From positions 17,281,660-17,345,659 of the forward strand of contig OZ018414.1 of NCBI GenBank assembly GCA_963969595.1: DNA of 64,000 bases, in the 5' to 3' direction. Under the pieces are notes generated by a model. That model saw only the letters and a list, made by a program, of their open reading frames with translations, made no database searches and was not told where the DNA came from. This DNA is from Neckera pumila (lineage: Eukaryota > Streptophyta > Bryopsida > Hypnales > Neckeraceae). The position numbers and the translations under genes were made by a program. Shown piece by piece: positions 12,558-25,199 of this stretch; position 1 is the stretch's first letter; each line of letters opens with the position of its first letter.

Positions 12558-13139
12558 AACAACAAGTTATGTAGTTATTTTATTCTTAAATCTACATTGT
12601 ATATTGAAGGTTTTTAACGATTTTTAAAAATCCTAAATTTTTTCAAAGATTCCAAAAGATTCCAAAAAAATTAACAAAATTTTGTTGATGTAGTAATTGC
12701 ACTATTTAAATCAACAAAAAAATGAGACTATTTTGTTAATTTGGGCACAATTAACAAAAATTTGTGAAAGTACAGTGCCAAAATTAACAAAAGTTTTTGT
12801 TAATTTTTAATACAATTAACAAAAAACTGATGTTGTTGTCAATAATGGAAATACAGTACTCAAAGCAACAAAAAAATGTTGATGTTTTGTTAATTTGTGC
12901 ACTGCTTTTCTACTAGTGGTAATGAATGTCAATATCGTGTCACAACAATATTTCCAAATTCATGAATGTAACATGAAAGCAATGCCCAACGATAATCGTA
13001 CGACTACTAGTGACAATTTGTGACAGGGGAACTTTGTGATGATGGCTCCCTGATTGGGAATGGGTGGTTCTATCTTAGTTATTGTGGTAAACTATTTATG
13101 CCAGTCCAAGTTCTTTTGAATGTTTGGGAACAAGTCAAA

Positions 13140-15395
13140 GTTCAAAATGTAGACATTTTGGATTATGGTGAACTATGACGGCTTGTTTTTTTGTTCATAC
13201 GATGTTCGTTTCCAATATACTTTTTTGAGAATGTTGCGCATACTAGTCTAGTTTGTGTGGTTAAAATACTATATCAATTATGAGTGAAGCTATGAGTGAT
13301 TGAGAAGCATTTTAGTAGGAGGTTCGACCATAGATAGATTTTTTGCAACTTATCGAGCTATTTTTTGACATTTCAAAGCCAATTTGCATATTCAATGAGT
13401 CATTTCAAAGTTTTTTTTTTATTCGCCAATGTGTTTGCATACTGGTTTTGAAGCACTTTATAGTTAAAGTTTCTTCATTTGAGTAGGTTTAGAAACCAAA
13501 TGCGTAGCTAGAATAATTTTAGCATCCATTTTCAAAACTAGAACATTATAATCTTGCAATCTATGTGGCCAAATGATTCCGAATTTGATCACGTCATCTA
13601 TAATATATACACTACAAGATTAGATGGTTGAAATTTCTATACCTTAGTGACATTTAGACCTATAACACTTCAAAAGCAATGATTTTTTTTTAACCCAAAA
13701 GGCGTTAATTTTAGGAATTTAATTAAATTAGTTCCTTTAGAAACAAGTGCAAGCCTTAAACTTAGAAAGATGGACCCATGACCATTGATTTCACAACTCT
13801 TTTCTCTATTTGCTAGTACTCCCTTTGTCCCAAAATAAATCTGTGTTTTCTTGCAAATGGTTAAATTAACGCGTGAGTTGTTCCTATTTTCAAAGAATTG
13901 CGTAGTTATTGTAGCTTCTAGTCAACCCCACTAGATGTGAAAGACTAGAAATCAATAGTGAAACAACGCATGTTGAAAATAGGCATCGAAATTGACAAAT
14001 TTCCCACCTTTTTGGAATTGCTCTAGATAGTGCTATTAATTTGGATCATTCTTTTAGCAACGCTGGTCCAAGTAAGTCCGATGATGTCCTTTGTATTAAA
14101 TTCCGATAATATCCTATGATTCAATTCTAAGAAAGTCTCAACGAGAGATTTGTTATTAGCAAGTTTTGTACAACTGTGGATTGAATTCATCACCTTTGGT
14201 TGGTTAGAGTTGCATTTTGATTTCCATTGCAAGGACTAAATTGCTATATAGACTTTGGAATGTAGTATCTGCAGATTCCTTAGCTTTAGAGTGTTTGAAT
14301 TAGCTTCAATTGTTGTCAATTAAGTTGTAGAGAACAATTTCAAATTTAATTTGGGACTTTAAGTATATTTAGAAACCCTGAATTTCTTTTGGGACAAAGG
14401 GAATTCCATTTTGCAACTAAATATGAATGAATTTCTTAATATTTATTTATTAAAAATGAAATCACATGTGCTCTATAAGTTATAAAAATTTCAATTTTTT
14501 TGTATAAAATTGGAATTATTTTAATATTAAAAGAAAAAAACAAAGAAAATTCATGTCAAATATAAAGTATGCTCAATAAATTTGAAATTTTCACCATAAA
14601 TCAAAATATCTTATAGCATATAATGCCATGATATAAATTAAACTGTTATTGTATTATTTTAATAGGTAAGAATCCCTAGCATTTTGGGGATTAAAAGCAT
14701 CATTGCTTTTAAAGTGATATAGATCAAAATGTCACTAAGGTATAGAAATTTCAACCGTACAATCTTGTAGTGTAAGTATTGTAGATGACATTAATCAAAT
14801 TTAGAGTCATTTGGCTACATACATTGCAAGACTACGGCATATAAAGATCTGATTTAGCATTCATGTGCTGAAATTGAATTTCCACGTCAAATTTTCAAGG
14901 GTCCATGTCACCTTACAACCATTCACAAGGTGACATGTGTCACTTTTTACAAAAATGACTCAATTTATGTCAAATCTAACCTTCATATAGGATATAATGT
15001 TTAGTGTTAATAAAAGATGCTAAATTTTCCTAATTGTATATTAGAGGTGAATTTTGATTTCAAAACTTATTCAAATGAAAAAATTTTAAAATCTAAAGTG
15101 CTTTAAAACCAACATACAAATACTTTGGTCAAAAAAAAATCATTCAAATGACTCATTGTGTTTGCAAAATGGCTTTGAAATATCAAAAAATTGCAAAAAA
15201 TCCATCCAAGGTTGAACCTCCTTCTACTATATGCTTTTTGGTCACTCATAACTTGATCTGAAATTTTAACCATGCAAACTAGACGAGTGTGCACAACTTT
15301 TCCCTCCAAAAGTTATTGGATATAGACATTGTATGAAGAAGAACAAAAGTATAATATAGCCGCCAAAGTTCACCAAAATCCAAAAATGTTTGGTA
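13140..15395. repeat. Large imperfect inverted repeat (~550-700-bp arms)
   Basis: The left arm (about 13140-13690) and right arm (about 14690-15395) are diverged reverse complements. Examples: GGTTGAAATTTCTATACCTT pairs with AAGGTATAGAAATTTCAACC, ACACTACAAGATT with AATCTTGTAGTGT, and AATGAGTCATTT (13396) with AAATGACTCATT (15145). The ~1-kb spacer holds a Stowaway-type element. Without that insertion this is a ~1.7-kb foldback. No coding region was recognised. Confidence 0.72.
13819..14403 (-). mobile_element. Stowaway/Tc1-mariner-like non-autonomous element
   Basis: The left terminus CTCCCTTTGTCCCAAAATAA is preceded by TA. The right terminus TTTTGGGACAAAGGGA is decayed at its last base and its TA. 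In reverse orientation the whole ~585 bp aligns with the element at 50157-50650; shared blocks include TATATAGCAATTT, TCCTTGCAA and CCAACCAAAGG. There is no transposase. It is inserted in the spacer of the large inverted repeat. Confidence 0.75.
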
Positions 15396-15531
15396 CATCT
15401 TGGCTTGATTTGAAAATTTTATAATACAAACTAGAAGAGAAAGAATAGATTTTCCAATAAATTTTATTAAATTTGGACATTGCATGCAAAAGTTGGACTT
15501 TCAAACTATATAGGGTCGTATTTGGTTAGAA

Positions 15532-16332
15532 GTTACCCCCTAAGTGCCCAAGCTTCTCCCAGTGTGTGTTTTATCCCAAGAAAAAAGAGCATGGGTTCAT
15601 AGTTATCTCCAATGAAACAAATTGTATTTTTTTCTAAATCTAATTGTATAGATGTTTAAAGAGCTTTCTTATTAGAGTGCATGCAGGTTTTGAGTGTGAA
15701 ATTGAGTTATAGTTGTGAGACTATAACAAGAAAAATGTATGGATCCTATTTTTAGCATGCTATCCCTCCCCACAATGTTTGAGAAAAATGCATATATGAG
15801 TTTTTTGAGATTAATGGTAACATGAACAACTAGAAAATATGTCAGTAAACTAAAATGCACTTCCTACAATCTTTAGTTCAAATGAAGAGCTATCAAACTC
15901 ATTACACAATCCACCTTGCAATTGTTGAGATGCAAATTTTTTTAATAAGTAGAAATCACAAATAACTTCAAATCAACACTTGCATATTTAAATTTTCAAC
16001 AATGAAAATCATGAAAACACTTTATTCTTTCCATTGGGACCATTTTCAAAGCAAATAGATAAGTATAATTTTTTAGATCTCAAATCAAGTGAAATTTGCA
16101 AGCTTTGCTCAAAGTCAGGGAATGAAGTAAACTTAGATGCCTTTGAGGACCTCAATGCCTCAAAAATCAAATATTTATATTCTTCAGAAAAAAATGAAAG
16201 TTTCCAATAGTTAACCTTCAATACTGTCCTAAAAAATTTTAAAACCATGGAAATCTAACTACCTACACCATATTGACAAGCCTTGAATTTTGTATTGACC
16301 ATATATGGTCAGTTAGGCAATTAGGGGTTAAG
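15532..16332. mobile_element. Candidate diverged TTAA-family element
   Basis: The left terminus TTACCCCCTAAGTGCCC (one change from TTAACCCC) and the right terminus GGCAATTAGGGGTTAA lie 800 bp apart, in the correct inverted orientation for the TTAA family. The interior is not clearly related to T1-T3. I call it on termini and spacing only. Confidence 0.45.
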
Positions 16333-16726
16333 ATTAGAATTTCAATAAACCATGGCCATAGCCCTACAATTTAAATTGAAATAAAATATTTACTTTTTCA
16401 AAAAATTTCAATTTTCCAATTGAAAGAGAAACTAAACTTTATAAACTCCATTTCATTAATTGGACTCAAATTTAGAATATATCATTTTCATGGCTCAAAT
16501 TCAAATCAAGTGCAAAGAGCAGAAAAGGGCCAAAATACTCTACAAGGGTGATTTGGTGATTAGACATCTTCTTTTGAAAAGTCAATGGTACCATAATGAA
16601 GGAACATCCAATACTATTCACTAAATTTGCATTCAAGTAATTCCCCCTCTAAAATAGATGAGAAAAATATTTTTTCAATCCTACAGCTCTAACTAAAGTC
16701 ATCCAAAGGACATAAAACATCCTCAA

Positions 16727-17875
16727 TTAACCCCTAAAGGCCCAAGGCATTTTTTGGCTTTGAAACCATTGAAAACTGCCATTTCTGCTGCGATCACTCA
16801 AGAAACCAAAAAATACTTTTTTTAGAATCTAACCATAGGATCTTGTACTTCACTTGTCTTAGATTGTGTTGTAAAATTTTTATGAAGTTTGACCTTATGG
16901 ATTGGAAGATATTAGCATTTGAAGTTGGAAAAAGAAGATTTTTGAACCGTGGCCTGCAATTTCACATGACTTTAACAGCCATTTGTAGATTTTTTTGCAC
17001 TATACACCATTGGGAAATTCTATTTTATGTTTATGTTGAAAATTTGAATTGAGAGTTGGGAAAAACAAATTTAGATTGTCAAAACTTGATTTTCGCATAT
17101 AAAAAAATTGTTAAGTAGAAGTAGGTCCAAAATTGAGTAAAACACTAAATCGTTAATAGCTCTTACATGGAATTGAAATACAATAATTCCAACGGTGGGA
17201 TTGTTCTTGCAAACAAAGTTAACTTTCATCAAAAAAAAATTTGAAAAAATTTGAAAATTGCATTAAAAAATGAATTCTATAAGTTGTTTTTTGGAGAAGA
17301 TGCTAGATTGCCTGAAAATCAAGATTGTCTATAACTTTCTCATTTTGAGTCCAAATAGAATGAATCAAAGCTTCAAATGTAGACAAAAACATGATCTTTG
17401 AGAATTTTTTTTTTTTTAAATTCAATTTTTTTTCAGTTTTTTTCCTAGCCCGACGAGTTGCTTTTTGACTTTTTTTTTTTTTTTTTGATAACAAATGGAA
17501 ACCATTGTATTAAGAGAGAAAAAAAGTAACCGGCATGCCAGAGGCTGGACAAATGAAGAGAATAAGAGCAAATGAAGAGAAGACGAGTGCTTTTTGACTT
17601 TGGGTGGCATAACTTTTGCTCCCGGGCACCCATTGAAAAAAAAATCATATTTTTAGAAAGCTAATGTGATTTCCTATCTTCAAATGCTAAAATCTTTCAA
17701 TCCGTACGGTCAAACTTCATGAATTTTTTACCACATAATCTAAGACAAGTGAAGTATAAGATCCTATGGTTAAATTCTAAAAAAAGTATTTTTTGGTTTC
17801 TTGAGTGATCGCAACAGAAATGACAATTTTCAGTGGTTTTGGAGCCAGAAAATGCCTTGATCCTTTAGGGGTTAA
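16727..17875. mobile_element. TTAA-flanked foldback derivative T4 (L-end at both ends)
   Basis: TTAA at 16727-16730 and 17872-17875. Both ends are L-ends: 16731-16924 and 17679-17871 are near-perfect inverted copies of about 193 bp (for instance GCGATCACTCAAGAAACC at the left and GGTTTCTTGAGTGATCGC at the right). The normal R-end with its palindrome is missing. The interior still contains the R-half module (CATAACTTTTGCTCCCGGGC at 17609), which switches to inverted L sequence at CTTCAAA. A SINE-like insert lies at 17471-17581. Confidence 0.87.
17471..17581 (-). mobile_element. Short SINE/LINE-tail insertion with poly(A), minus strand
   Basis: It lies inside T4 between GACGAGTTGCTTTTTGACT (17452-17470) and GACGAGTGCTTTTTGACT (17582-17599), a target duplication of about 18 bp with one indel. 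The + strand starts with a T run, so the element is inserted in minus orientation with a poly(A) tail. The related element at 55057 has the uninterrupted site (GGCGAGTTGCTTTTTTGACT at 55902). The end next to the tail (ACAAATGGAAACCATTGTAT) resembles the insertion at 51182. Confidence 0.78.
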
Positions 17876-20102
17876 ACAAGAATTGATTACTTCCGAAGTG
17901 TCCTCCAATAGTCCATGCAAAGTAACATAACAAAATATTGTAGAAGTTGCACATTGCATTGGTTTTTTTGGGTGCAGTTACTATAGTTGGGGGAAAGATA
18001 ATGGCATTAATTTATCTATTTTTCCCCCAAAAAATGAATGTATTGTTATGTCATATAAAAGTTGTAAAATAAGACCAATAAATCATTTAGATCAACTGTC
18101 ATACTAACTCACATTTCTCAGTAAAATATGAAACCAGCAATTAAAAATTCCTTTTAAAATTGATTATATAGAATGAATGTAAGTAATTTTTATAATTTTT
18201 TTTGTTTCTTCAAGTACAAAATGATAATTTCTAATTATGGTGATTTTCCAAGATTTTTATTTTAGCTATTTTTTCAAGTCATTTTTTGAAATGAAAAAGT
18301 TACATGTAGGTCAAAAGCACTTGTGTCCCTTTAACTATAGAATATTTGCATATTTGCAAATGAAAGATTTTGAAATTCTATAATATCCAACTATAAGAAA
18401 ACTTACGCATGAATCGACAAGCATTCATACCAATGGAAAAAAAACAAAAGTTCTATGTACTTGAAATATGTTTGTATTCATTAGTTGTTTGAACTTTTTT
18501 GGTCCTTTAGGGATTAAAATGAGCTCAAGTAGCAACAATTTATACTTCATGAACGACTTTGTACCCTAGAAATCATTGTATAATTTTTTCAAAATTCTAC
18601 TTTATGAACCACATTATATACAAAGTTTCTTTCTATAAACTTATATATGTTGTATTATATATGAGGATCAATTCACACCAAGATGTTTAATTCTGAGAGG
18701 GATAAAATAAACCTCAATTTGGTGAAAGATTGAGAGTACATAATGATATACTGAGGTAATTTGGACACTTTTTCTTAAAGGGCCCTATCCAGATTAAAAT
18801 AGCCTTATGGTCTATACATACTTCAAAGGATAAGTGACAATCTTATAGGACAATGCATCATGAGAACAAGCACCCACATTTTGGGCTACTTCAATAGAAC
18901 TTTTATAAAGTGAACTTCTGTAAGCCAACAACCTCTCTAAAGTGATATTATTCCTTTCGTACCAGCCTAGATGCATTGAGGATGTACAAATAAGTGAAAA
19001 AAGAAAAGCAACTTTCATTGAGTTTGGAATCTAAATGTTACTTTACTGAACGTGACTTCAGTCTAGGAGCCCCACAAAATTGCAACCTACTAAAAAAATC
19101 TTCAAACGTCATTAATGCCACATCCCCTCTCTAAAGCAATAACCTTTCTAATTTAGTATTCTCCTACGGTCCACGGCTATTTCCTTTTGGAAGTTCTACT
19201 TTAGTCTACTACCCTTTGTTGCAGGTGTTTTTTCCTTGTGAAACGTCTCACACTACTAGCTTACCCTGTTGCATTGTGCCACAGTAATGAACGTTATCAC
19301 CCTAACAAGACCATGAAACTACAAGCCAAAACAAACAGCTTCTTCCCAAACCTACATCACAACCCCAGGATCACAACAAGCATTAAATTGTGCAAAAATT
19401 TACACCTGATCTATAACCAATTAGTATGCACATATCTCTAATCAGACCTTGTGAGAATAATGTGACGATTTCAACAAAAAAACATTGGTGCTGGTATAAG
19501 GAAGCAATTGGTACCAATTCAACTCCTGCATTGTTGAATTCTCTTCCGTGGAATTAAACCAGAGTTGCGTACTTAAAATTGCTAAGTGAAGTGCAAGTTG
19601 CAAGAGCGATTGCACAACTACCATCAAGCAACAGAAAAACGTCGTTTTCCACAACCCTTCCAATCATTGTCTTGGCAGCTTGCTCAGCTTGCTCAGCTTG
19701 CTCATTCCCAAGTAGAACCAAAACCCATATTTTATCACACTGTTATCCCCAGTTGGATGCACATGACGCATCACGCATCAATCCCCAAGCAGCGTAGCAA
19801 GCAACAACTATAACAGAAGTACTTCTGGGTCCCATTGATCAATCTCCGAAGCTGAACTGTTGTACAATCCCAAGTGCCAATGCAGAACGATCATTATCAT
19901 CAATGTCAGGAAGGGAGAGCCATACCACGTGAGGCTTTGCTGCATTCCCAATCGAAGTTAAGTTCCGTCAACAAGTCTCCAATTTCCCCCCCTCATGGCT
20001 GACTGAGAATGATTCCAAGGATCAGATTTGAGAGGTAAGTAGTACACATATGCACAACTGTATGCAATAAAAAGAGACCATAACAGTCTTGAAAGGAGCT
20101 AC
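17876..20102. other. AT-rich intergenic sequence with a solitary TTAA-family end
   Basis: No gene recognised. At 18501-18517 a lone GGTCCTTTAGGGATTAA matches the right terminus of the TTAA family; no partner terminus was found upstream. From about 18800 the base composition becomes less extreme towards the gene-bearing region. A 9-bp unit AGCTTGCTC is repeated three times at 19677-19703. Confidence 0.45.
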
Positions 20103-20288
20103 AAACATTCAAACTGTGTCAAAATAGTCGGAAAAAAGAGGTTCAGGTATTCCCTGATTTCTTCAAGGTTGAGTGCAAGCAAAGTCTCACGTACGTGGTA
20201 TGGCTGAAGAAATCAGGGTATACCTGAACCCCTTTTTTTCCGACTACTTAGGCTCCTCAAGAATGACTTTGACACAGTTTGAATGTTT
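20103..20288. repeat. Imperfect hairpin, ~186 bp (MITE or miRNA-like foldback)
   Basis: Outer arms AAACATTCAAACTGTGTCAA and its complement are perfect for 21 bp. Inner arms GGTTCAGGTATTCCCTGATT (from 20140) and AATCAGGGTATACCTGAACC pair with one mismatch, extended by GAAGAAATC/GATTTCTTC. The loop is about 40 nt. The right side carries about 20 extra unpaired bases (20247-20268). No clear target duplication was found. It could be a small MITE or a microRNA-like precursor. Confidence 0.65.
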
Positions 20289-23200
20289 GACTAGTGTGTT
20301 ACAATCAATAATAGTGTGACAAGCTTGTCAGATGTTCTTGAATGTACTTTTAAAACTCTTTCCTAAAAAGGTTTGAATGTACAGAAGATGCTTCAAATCT
20401 CTGACATCTTTCGTTAGTCCATATCCTCTTACATCGAGAATGGAAAAAGCTATCTATTGTACCGTAAGCAAGAGCAGTGACCTACAACCAGAATGCATCT
20501 GGAGTGAAAAACTTGGGTGGCTAACTCTGATCCAGAATCCTTTGGGAAAGGGAGATTGGTGGAAAATATTTTCTCAGCTCTGAGGCGATGTCCGTCAGTT
20601 TCGTTTCAGTTGCCGAATCGTGCTTCCGAACAGCCTGCACAAGCAGCCAAATCTTTTGTTACAAGCAAGGAGCCACCGCTACAAACGTAGGTCTGGTCGG
20701 AGCCTTGTCTATAATCATATGGAAAAAGTAGTAATAAGATACTCTCAGTGAATAATCAGCCGGCACTTGCGTTGAGGTTTTGGATTGTTACAATTGCATG
20801 GATTAGATCGATGGATTAGAACGAGCAACCTGGTTGCGTTTCGACGAATGGCAAGGGCTCTGGCATGTGAAGCGCACTGTAGTTGCAGCGACAGATGTCG
20901 ATTGCATTGCAGATACATTTGGCAGGGACTGAGCTGGTCAAAACGTTGGGGCTGTCGAATTCACTACGGGGGGGCAAGACTTTGCTCTGAGAAGAGGAGG
21001 AAATCTGCGCAATGCCACTTCGTGTATTTTGTGGAGAGAATCTAGGACTCAAAAATCATGCACTACTGAATTTGAAATTTGACAACAGAGTCCTCGTGGG
21101 TGAAAATAGTAGACAACAAAGACTTTGTGGGTGAAATCCTGAACTGGGACACCCCCTAACGGAAGTCTCGCGAAGAATTAACTGCACCCAATCACCACTC
21201 TCAGTATCCAGTTAATAAAACATAATTTGATGATACGGATGAACATCATTTGGACATGATTAGCGTCTTATGAACAGTCGTATGAACATTTGTGAGATTC
21301 ATGTGAACTCTGAACTAGGGCTTAGGATTTCCATCACTCACAGATGCAATTTAGAACGAACAACGATGAGGTTGGGAGTTCCGTCGAAATAACTTGAGTT
21401 ATAACTCTCACATTACTCCAATGCCACTGCAACTGTGATTGTTGGCATCCCCTTCATCGATGGGTTCATTAACCTAACCCGCCAGCTTCTTGTTCTTGAG
21501 GTTGCTTTAAGTGAAAGCTGCTGTAGCATCAGCCGGCTCCTGTCAATTACGGAGTTCTCACGTTCTCAGAAGGGAAGGGTTAGCAAAGCAGGGCTAACAT
21601 GTTATACAGAAGATGTACAATAAATGCTGGGATTGTAACCTACAGAATTTTGAGTTCATTGAAACCTAATTCAGAAAATGAATACACAGAGAGTTCATAA
21701 CATCCTTAAGTTATTATATTAATGTGCACACCCATCTTATTGTTCATGTAACATGTTATATACTCCAAGAATATTATAATAAGAAAAATATTTATAATAA
21801 TAAGTATATTATATTAATAAGAAAAATTGATACGATTATGATCCAATCAACATGGCCGAGAGTGGTGAGCAAGCGAATGCTACTTTTGCTTGCTCAAAAC
21901 TGTCAACGCCAAGAGCTCCTATCAAGGGGCTCTTAAGTTGATTGATGTCAGGTTATGGGCTTCCTTCTTTGAAATTCTTGAACTCAAGATGTAAACGTAT
22001 GTCAGAGAAAGAAAATATGAGAGGATCGGAGCATCTAGGATACCTCCAATCTTCCTTGAATTAGCAGATGGGTTCAAGGCATTAGGGGCTCCTTTCAACA
22101 ATGTTATGGGTTATGTTATCCTCCAACGTAAAAATTGGCGGAAAACAACCCAAATATAGCAGGTAGCAGCATTATAACATTATAGCTGCTGGCATTGGAT
22201 CACGACCCTGATATGACTTGACGTATTTGTCAAAAAAACGAACCACCGCCAGATTCAAAATCTGCAGTACCTGCAGGTTGAGGCGTCGCCCAACCAGCAT
22301 CAGATATGGCAGATGCCCAGACCGATAATGATGGGAATCGAATCGTTTCCAGAGGAACCATCTTCTCAGAGTAATGAAAGTCTTCTACTTAGAAAATCCA
22401 AACCGTTCGGTTTTTTCCATCAATGTGCAAGATAACTCGAACTCTGAACAAAGAGAAGTGAATCAGGGGGTCAATGTGCAAGACTTGGATTCCTCAAGAG
22501 GAGGCGATTCTCAAACAAGACTTCAAAAACTCAAATTCAGGGCAAATATTTCTGACGAGAATTTGGGGCTCAAATTGGAAAGAAGGAAGAGAACTTTGCA
22601 TTAGTTTGAATTGGAAGTCTGGAACCTTCACATCCCGAATGCATCCGAGGCAGAACTCATGCTTTTGAGCTTCGACTACTGTAGATTGCACTACACATTT
22701 CACACTACTGTACATTCCTCAAGTGAAACAAGATTTTCATTGAAGTTATCTTGTTTCAAGAGCAACATCAGATAGGGTATCTTACCCATAATTTAGAAGT
22801 AGGTCTTCGTATGACCTTAATGTTCATAGTGATCATACAGAGGCCTCTCAAAGAATGCAACACTCAAGTTCTTTGAATCTCAAATTGGAGATGTATGGTT
22901 CAGATATATTGCGCACATATCCACAAGCAGCTCATCATCTTTGATCTCGATTGTGCTAGAGTCAATTGTAGAATTCCACACAACAGCATCATAGGATTTC
23001 ACTCCATCACTAAAACTAATACTCCTTCAGACTACTTCCTCTACTCAGTGTACGTATAAGAGCTAGCTCTGATGTGTGTGGATGAAAGATGAACTCCGAT
23101 TGGCTTACTTTCTATGTGATTGTTTCGGATTCGAAGCGCTGCCGAAATTGGCTTTTTTTGATACCTGTATTGACGTTTTCTGCACCGCCTTTGACAAGTT

Positions 23201-25199
23201 TCTTTTCATTTCTGCAGAAACTCTACTGCAGTATGATTCTTAAAGCTTTCTTCCAAGTTTCTAATGTCGATATCTCTCCCTCCTACTTCAAGTCCTATTC
23301 TCTCATGTTCTGTTGCGATTTGTTAGGTTCTTTTAAGTTTTCATCATAGCTTTGTTCGTAATCCCTCATCTTGTCCTACTGCAATTCGTTACTTTTCGTC
23401 ATAGTTTTGGATATTACAGTCGCTTTCTTCTCTCTTCGATTCGTATTCTCTCATTTCCTGTCTTACAAATTAAAAGCAGTACCTAAATCTTCTCTTTTCC
23501 TTCGTCTACAAACTGCAGAGCGCAAATTTTAACAGCTTAAGAGGACGTCGTGCCCATGAAAGTAAGCTTACCGAGCTGTTTTTGCTGAAATTTCGGGTTT
23601 GCCATATAATTTCGTTTCCTCAGCCATGTCTGCTGATCTCAGAAGAGGATGAGTCCGTGCAATCTGTGCAATGCTCAATAACTAGTCAAAAACCTTGCCG
23701 AAATCATTGCTATAAAAAGCGTTTTCATACCACCAACTGCGAAGCGCTTAAAAAAGAAAAGAAAAGGTTCTGCAATTTCAAAGTATCACAAGCACCGTGT
23801 TTTATTGAACCTCCAACAATGTGATGGTTTCAAGATTGGGACGTGCGCACTTGCCAAAATCCGTTTCCTAAACCCTCTGTTTTGATCTAAGAAGAAAGCT
23901 AGGGTTATACTTCCTTGCTCTCCCAGAAATCTTACACATGATTACATTGCTTGACCCATGCTACAGGACTCTTGTTGACATCCATGCACATTGCCTGCGT
24001 GCAGAGTTCCCTTCCACATTAAGTCGATCTCTGCAACCTTGCTTGCAAATGCTCACTAAACAATCTCATCGTTCGAAACTACAATTGCAGCTCAATTCAC
24101 GTTCCGCAGTTCCTTACATGCATTCCAGTAAAGATGCAGGAATTGTCACATTTACGTGTATGCAGGAAGTCAATCCCTGTCGATGTTGGTTCGTAGCAAG
24201 CTCCCACTACCTCAACGGCAACGAACATGATGAGAGAAAACCACAGCTGATGAATCACTTCGATTTCATACAAGGCAACAACCCAACTGTACGAGCGAAA
24301 TCTCTTGCAGCAGTAGCCATCTGCAACATCAAAATCATGTGAAATTGTACCGTTCCTGATCTTCACAGATTAGGGTTCATACACGCAGGCTTTGCCATTC
24401 CTCAATCTCGTCAAGAAACTTACGGTATTTCAGTTCTATTAAATGAAAACCTAATCCGAAGAATCCGTGCACAAAAGTCTGGATATAAATGCATAAATAC
24501 TTCCTACTCCCGTTATGTGCAAGCGTTTGACATGGGAAGAAGGAAGAGCTTCGAGTTGAGAGTGGAATTTGGCAGAGTGGCCGTAGCTCCAAAGAAAACC
24601 CACCACAACTGGAGTAACTTTACCAGTCATGGCGATGGAGTTCTTTCGATTTTTGGGGTTAGGGTTCAGGAAACGACGAAATTAGTTAAGTTGTGGAATG
24701 AGTGGTGGGGCACCAAATTGATGGGATACATAACGAAACCCCCGATGAAGATGGCGCACGGCAAGCACGCACACAAGACCAAAAATTTAATGCATTCATT
24801 AATCTCAATTAATTACGAAACAATTGCAAGCAAAAGCTCCTGGGGTGGCATGTAGACAGGAAGAAGATATCCTCCGAAGCTGATGATTAGTGGTGCCGAC
24901 ACGCACAAAAGCTCCAAAACTCAGGCTAGGGTTTGGCCACCCAAAGAATTCTCGCAAGAGGAACTTTCTGGGGTCAGGAAGCTGTCAATGGCTACCATGG
25001 GACCCAGACTTGATGGATCCGGACATGGGACCAAGCATTCATAGCTGGAATTCTTTTAGCAAATCTTCTGCAAACTGTAAACTTCTTTCTTGCCAAGAGA
25101 CGGACGAGATCGATCGATGGCGCTACGAGAAGATATGAATTCTTGTGGGGTCGAACTAGAATCCAAATCATCGCCAGCATTGGCTGCTCCAAAGCCGGG
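20289..25199. other. Lower-repeat region upstream of the RCC1 gene, no confident gene
   Basis: Base composition is more balanced than the flanks and no TTAA-family, CACTA or foldback element is seen. Several 60-130-codon frames exist on both strands (the longest is 23938-24342, +), but they overlap antisense frames of similar quality and show no family motifs. A degraded or multi-exon gene is possible, for example minus-strand frames around 24345-24630 or near 22230-22360, but I could not chain exons convincingly. Confidence 0.4.

Larger units (their letters stand above)
11208..12918. mobile_element. Non-autonomous CACTA (En/Spm-type) element
   Basis: The termini are CACTAGTAGAAAAATACAGT at the left and, after reverse complementing, CACTAGTAGAAAAGCAGTGC at the right. 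Both continue with CAAATTAACAAAAC. It is flanked by a 3-bp duplication GTA (11205-11207 and 12919-12921), as expected for CACTA elements. Subterminal copies of CAGTGCC(C)AAATTAACAAAA recur (near 11225 and 12772). The 1.7-kb interior encodes no transposase. It contains a tRNA-like module and two ~370-bp hairpins, apparently acquired secondarily. Confidence 0.88.

Noticed and set aside
22228..22604. Protein-like short stretches on both strands near 22.3 kb
   Set aside because: Frames in several registers look equally protein-like and are too short; no exon chain could be built.
23938..24366. 134-codon + frame and overlapping 89-codon minus frame
   Set aside because: They overlap each other and neither shows family motifs or convincing splice-linked neighbours. 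Left as part of the unannotated upstream region.
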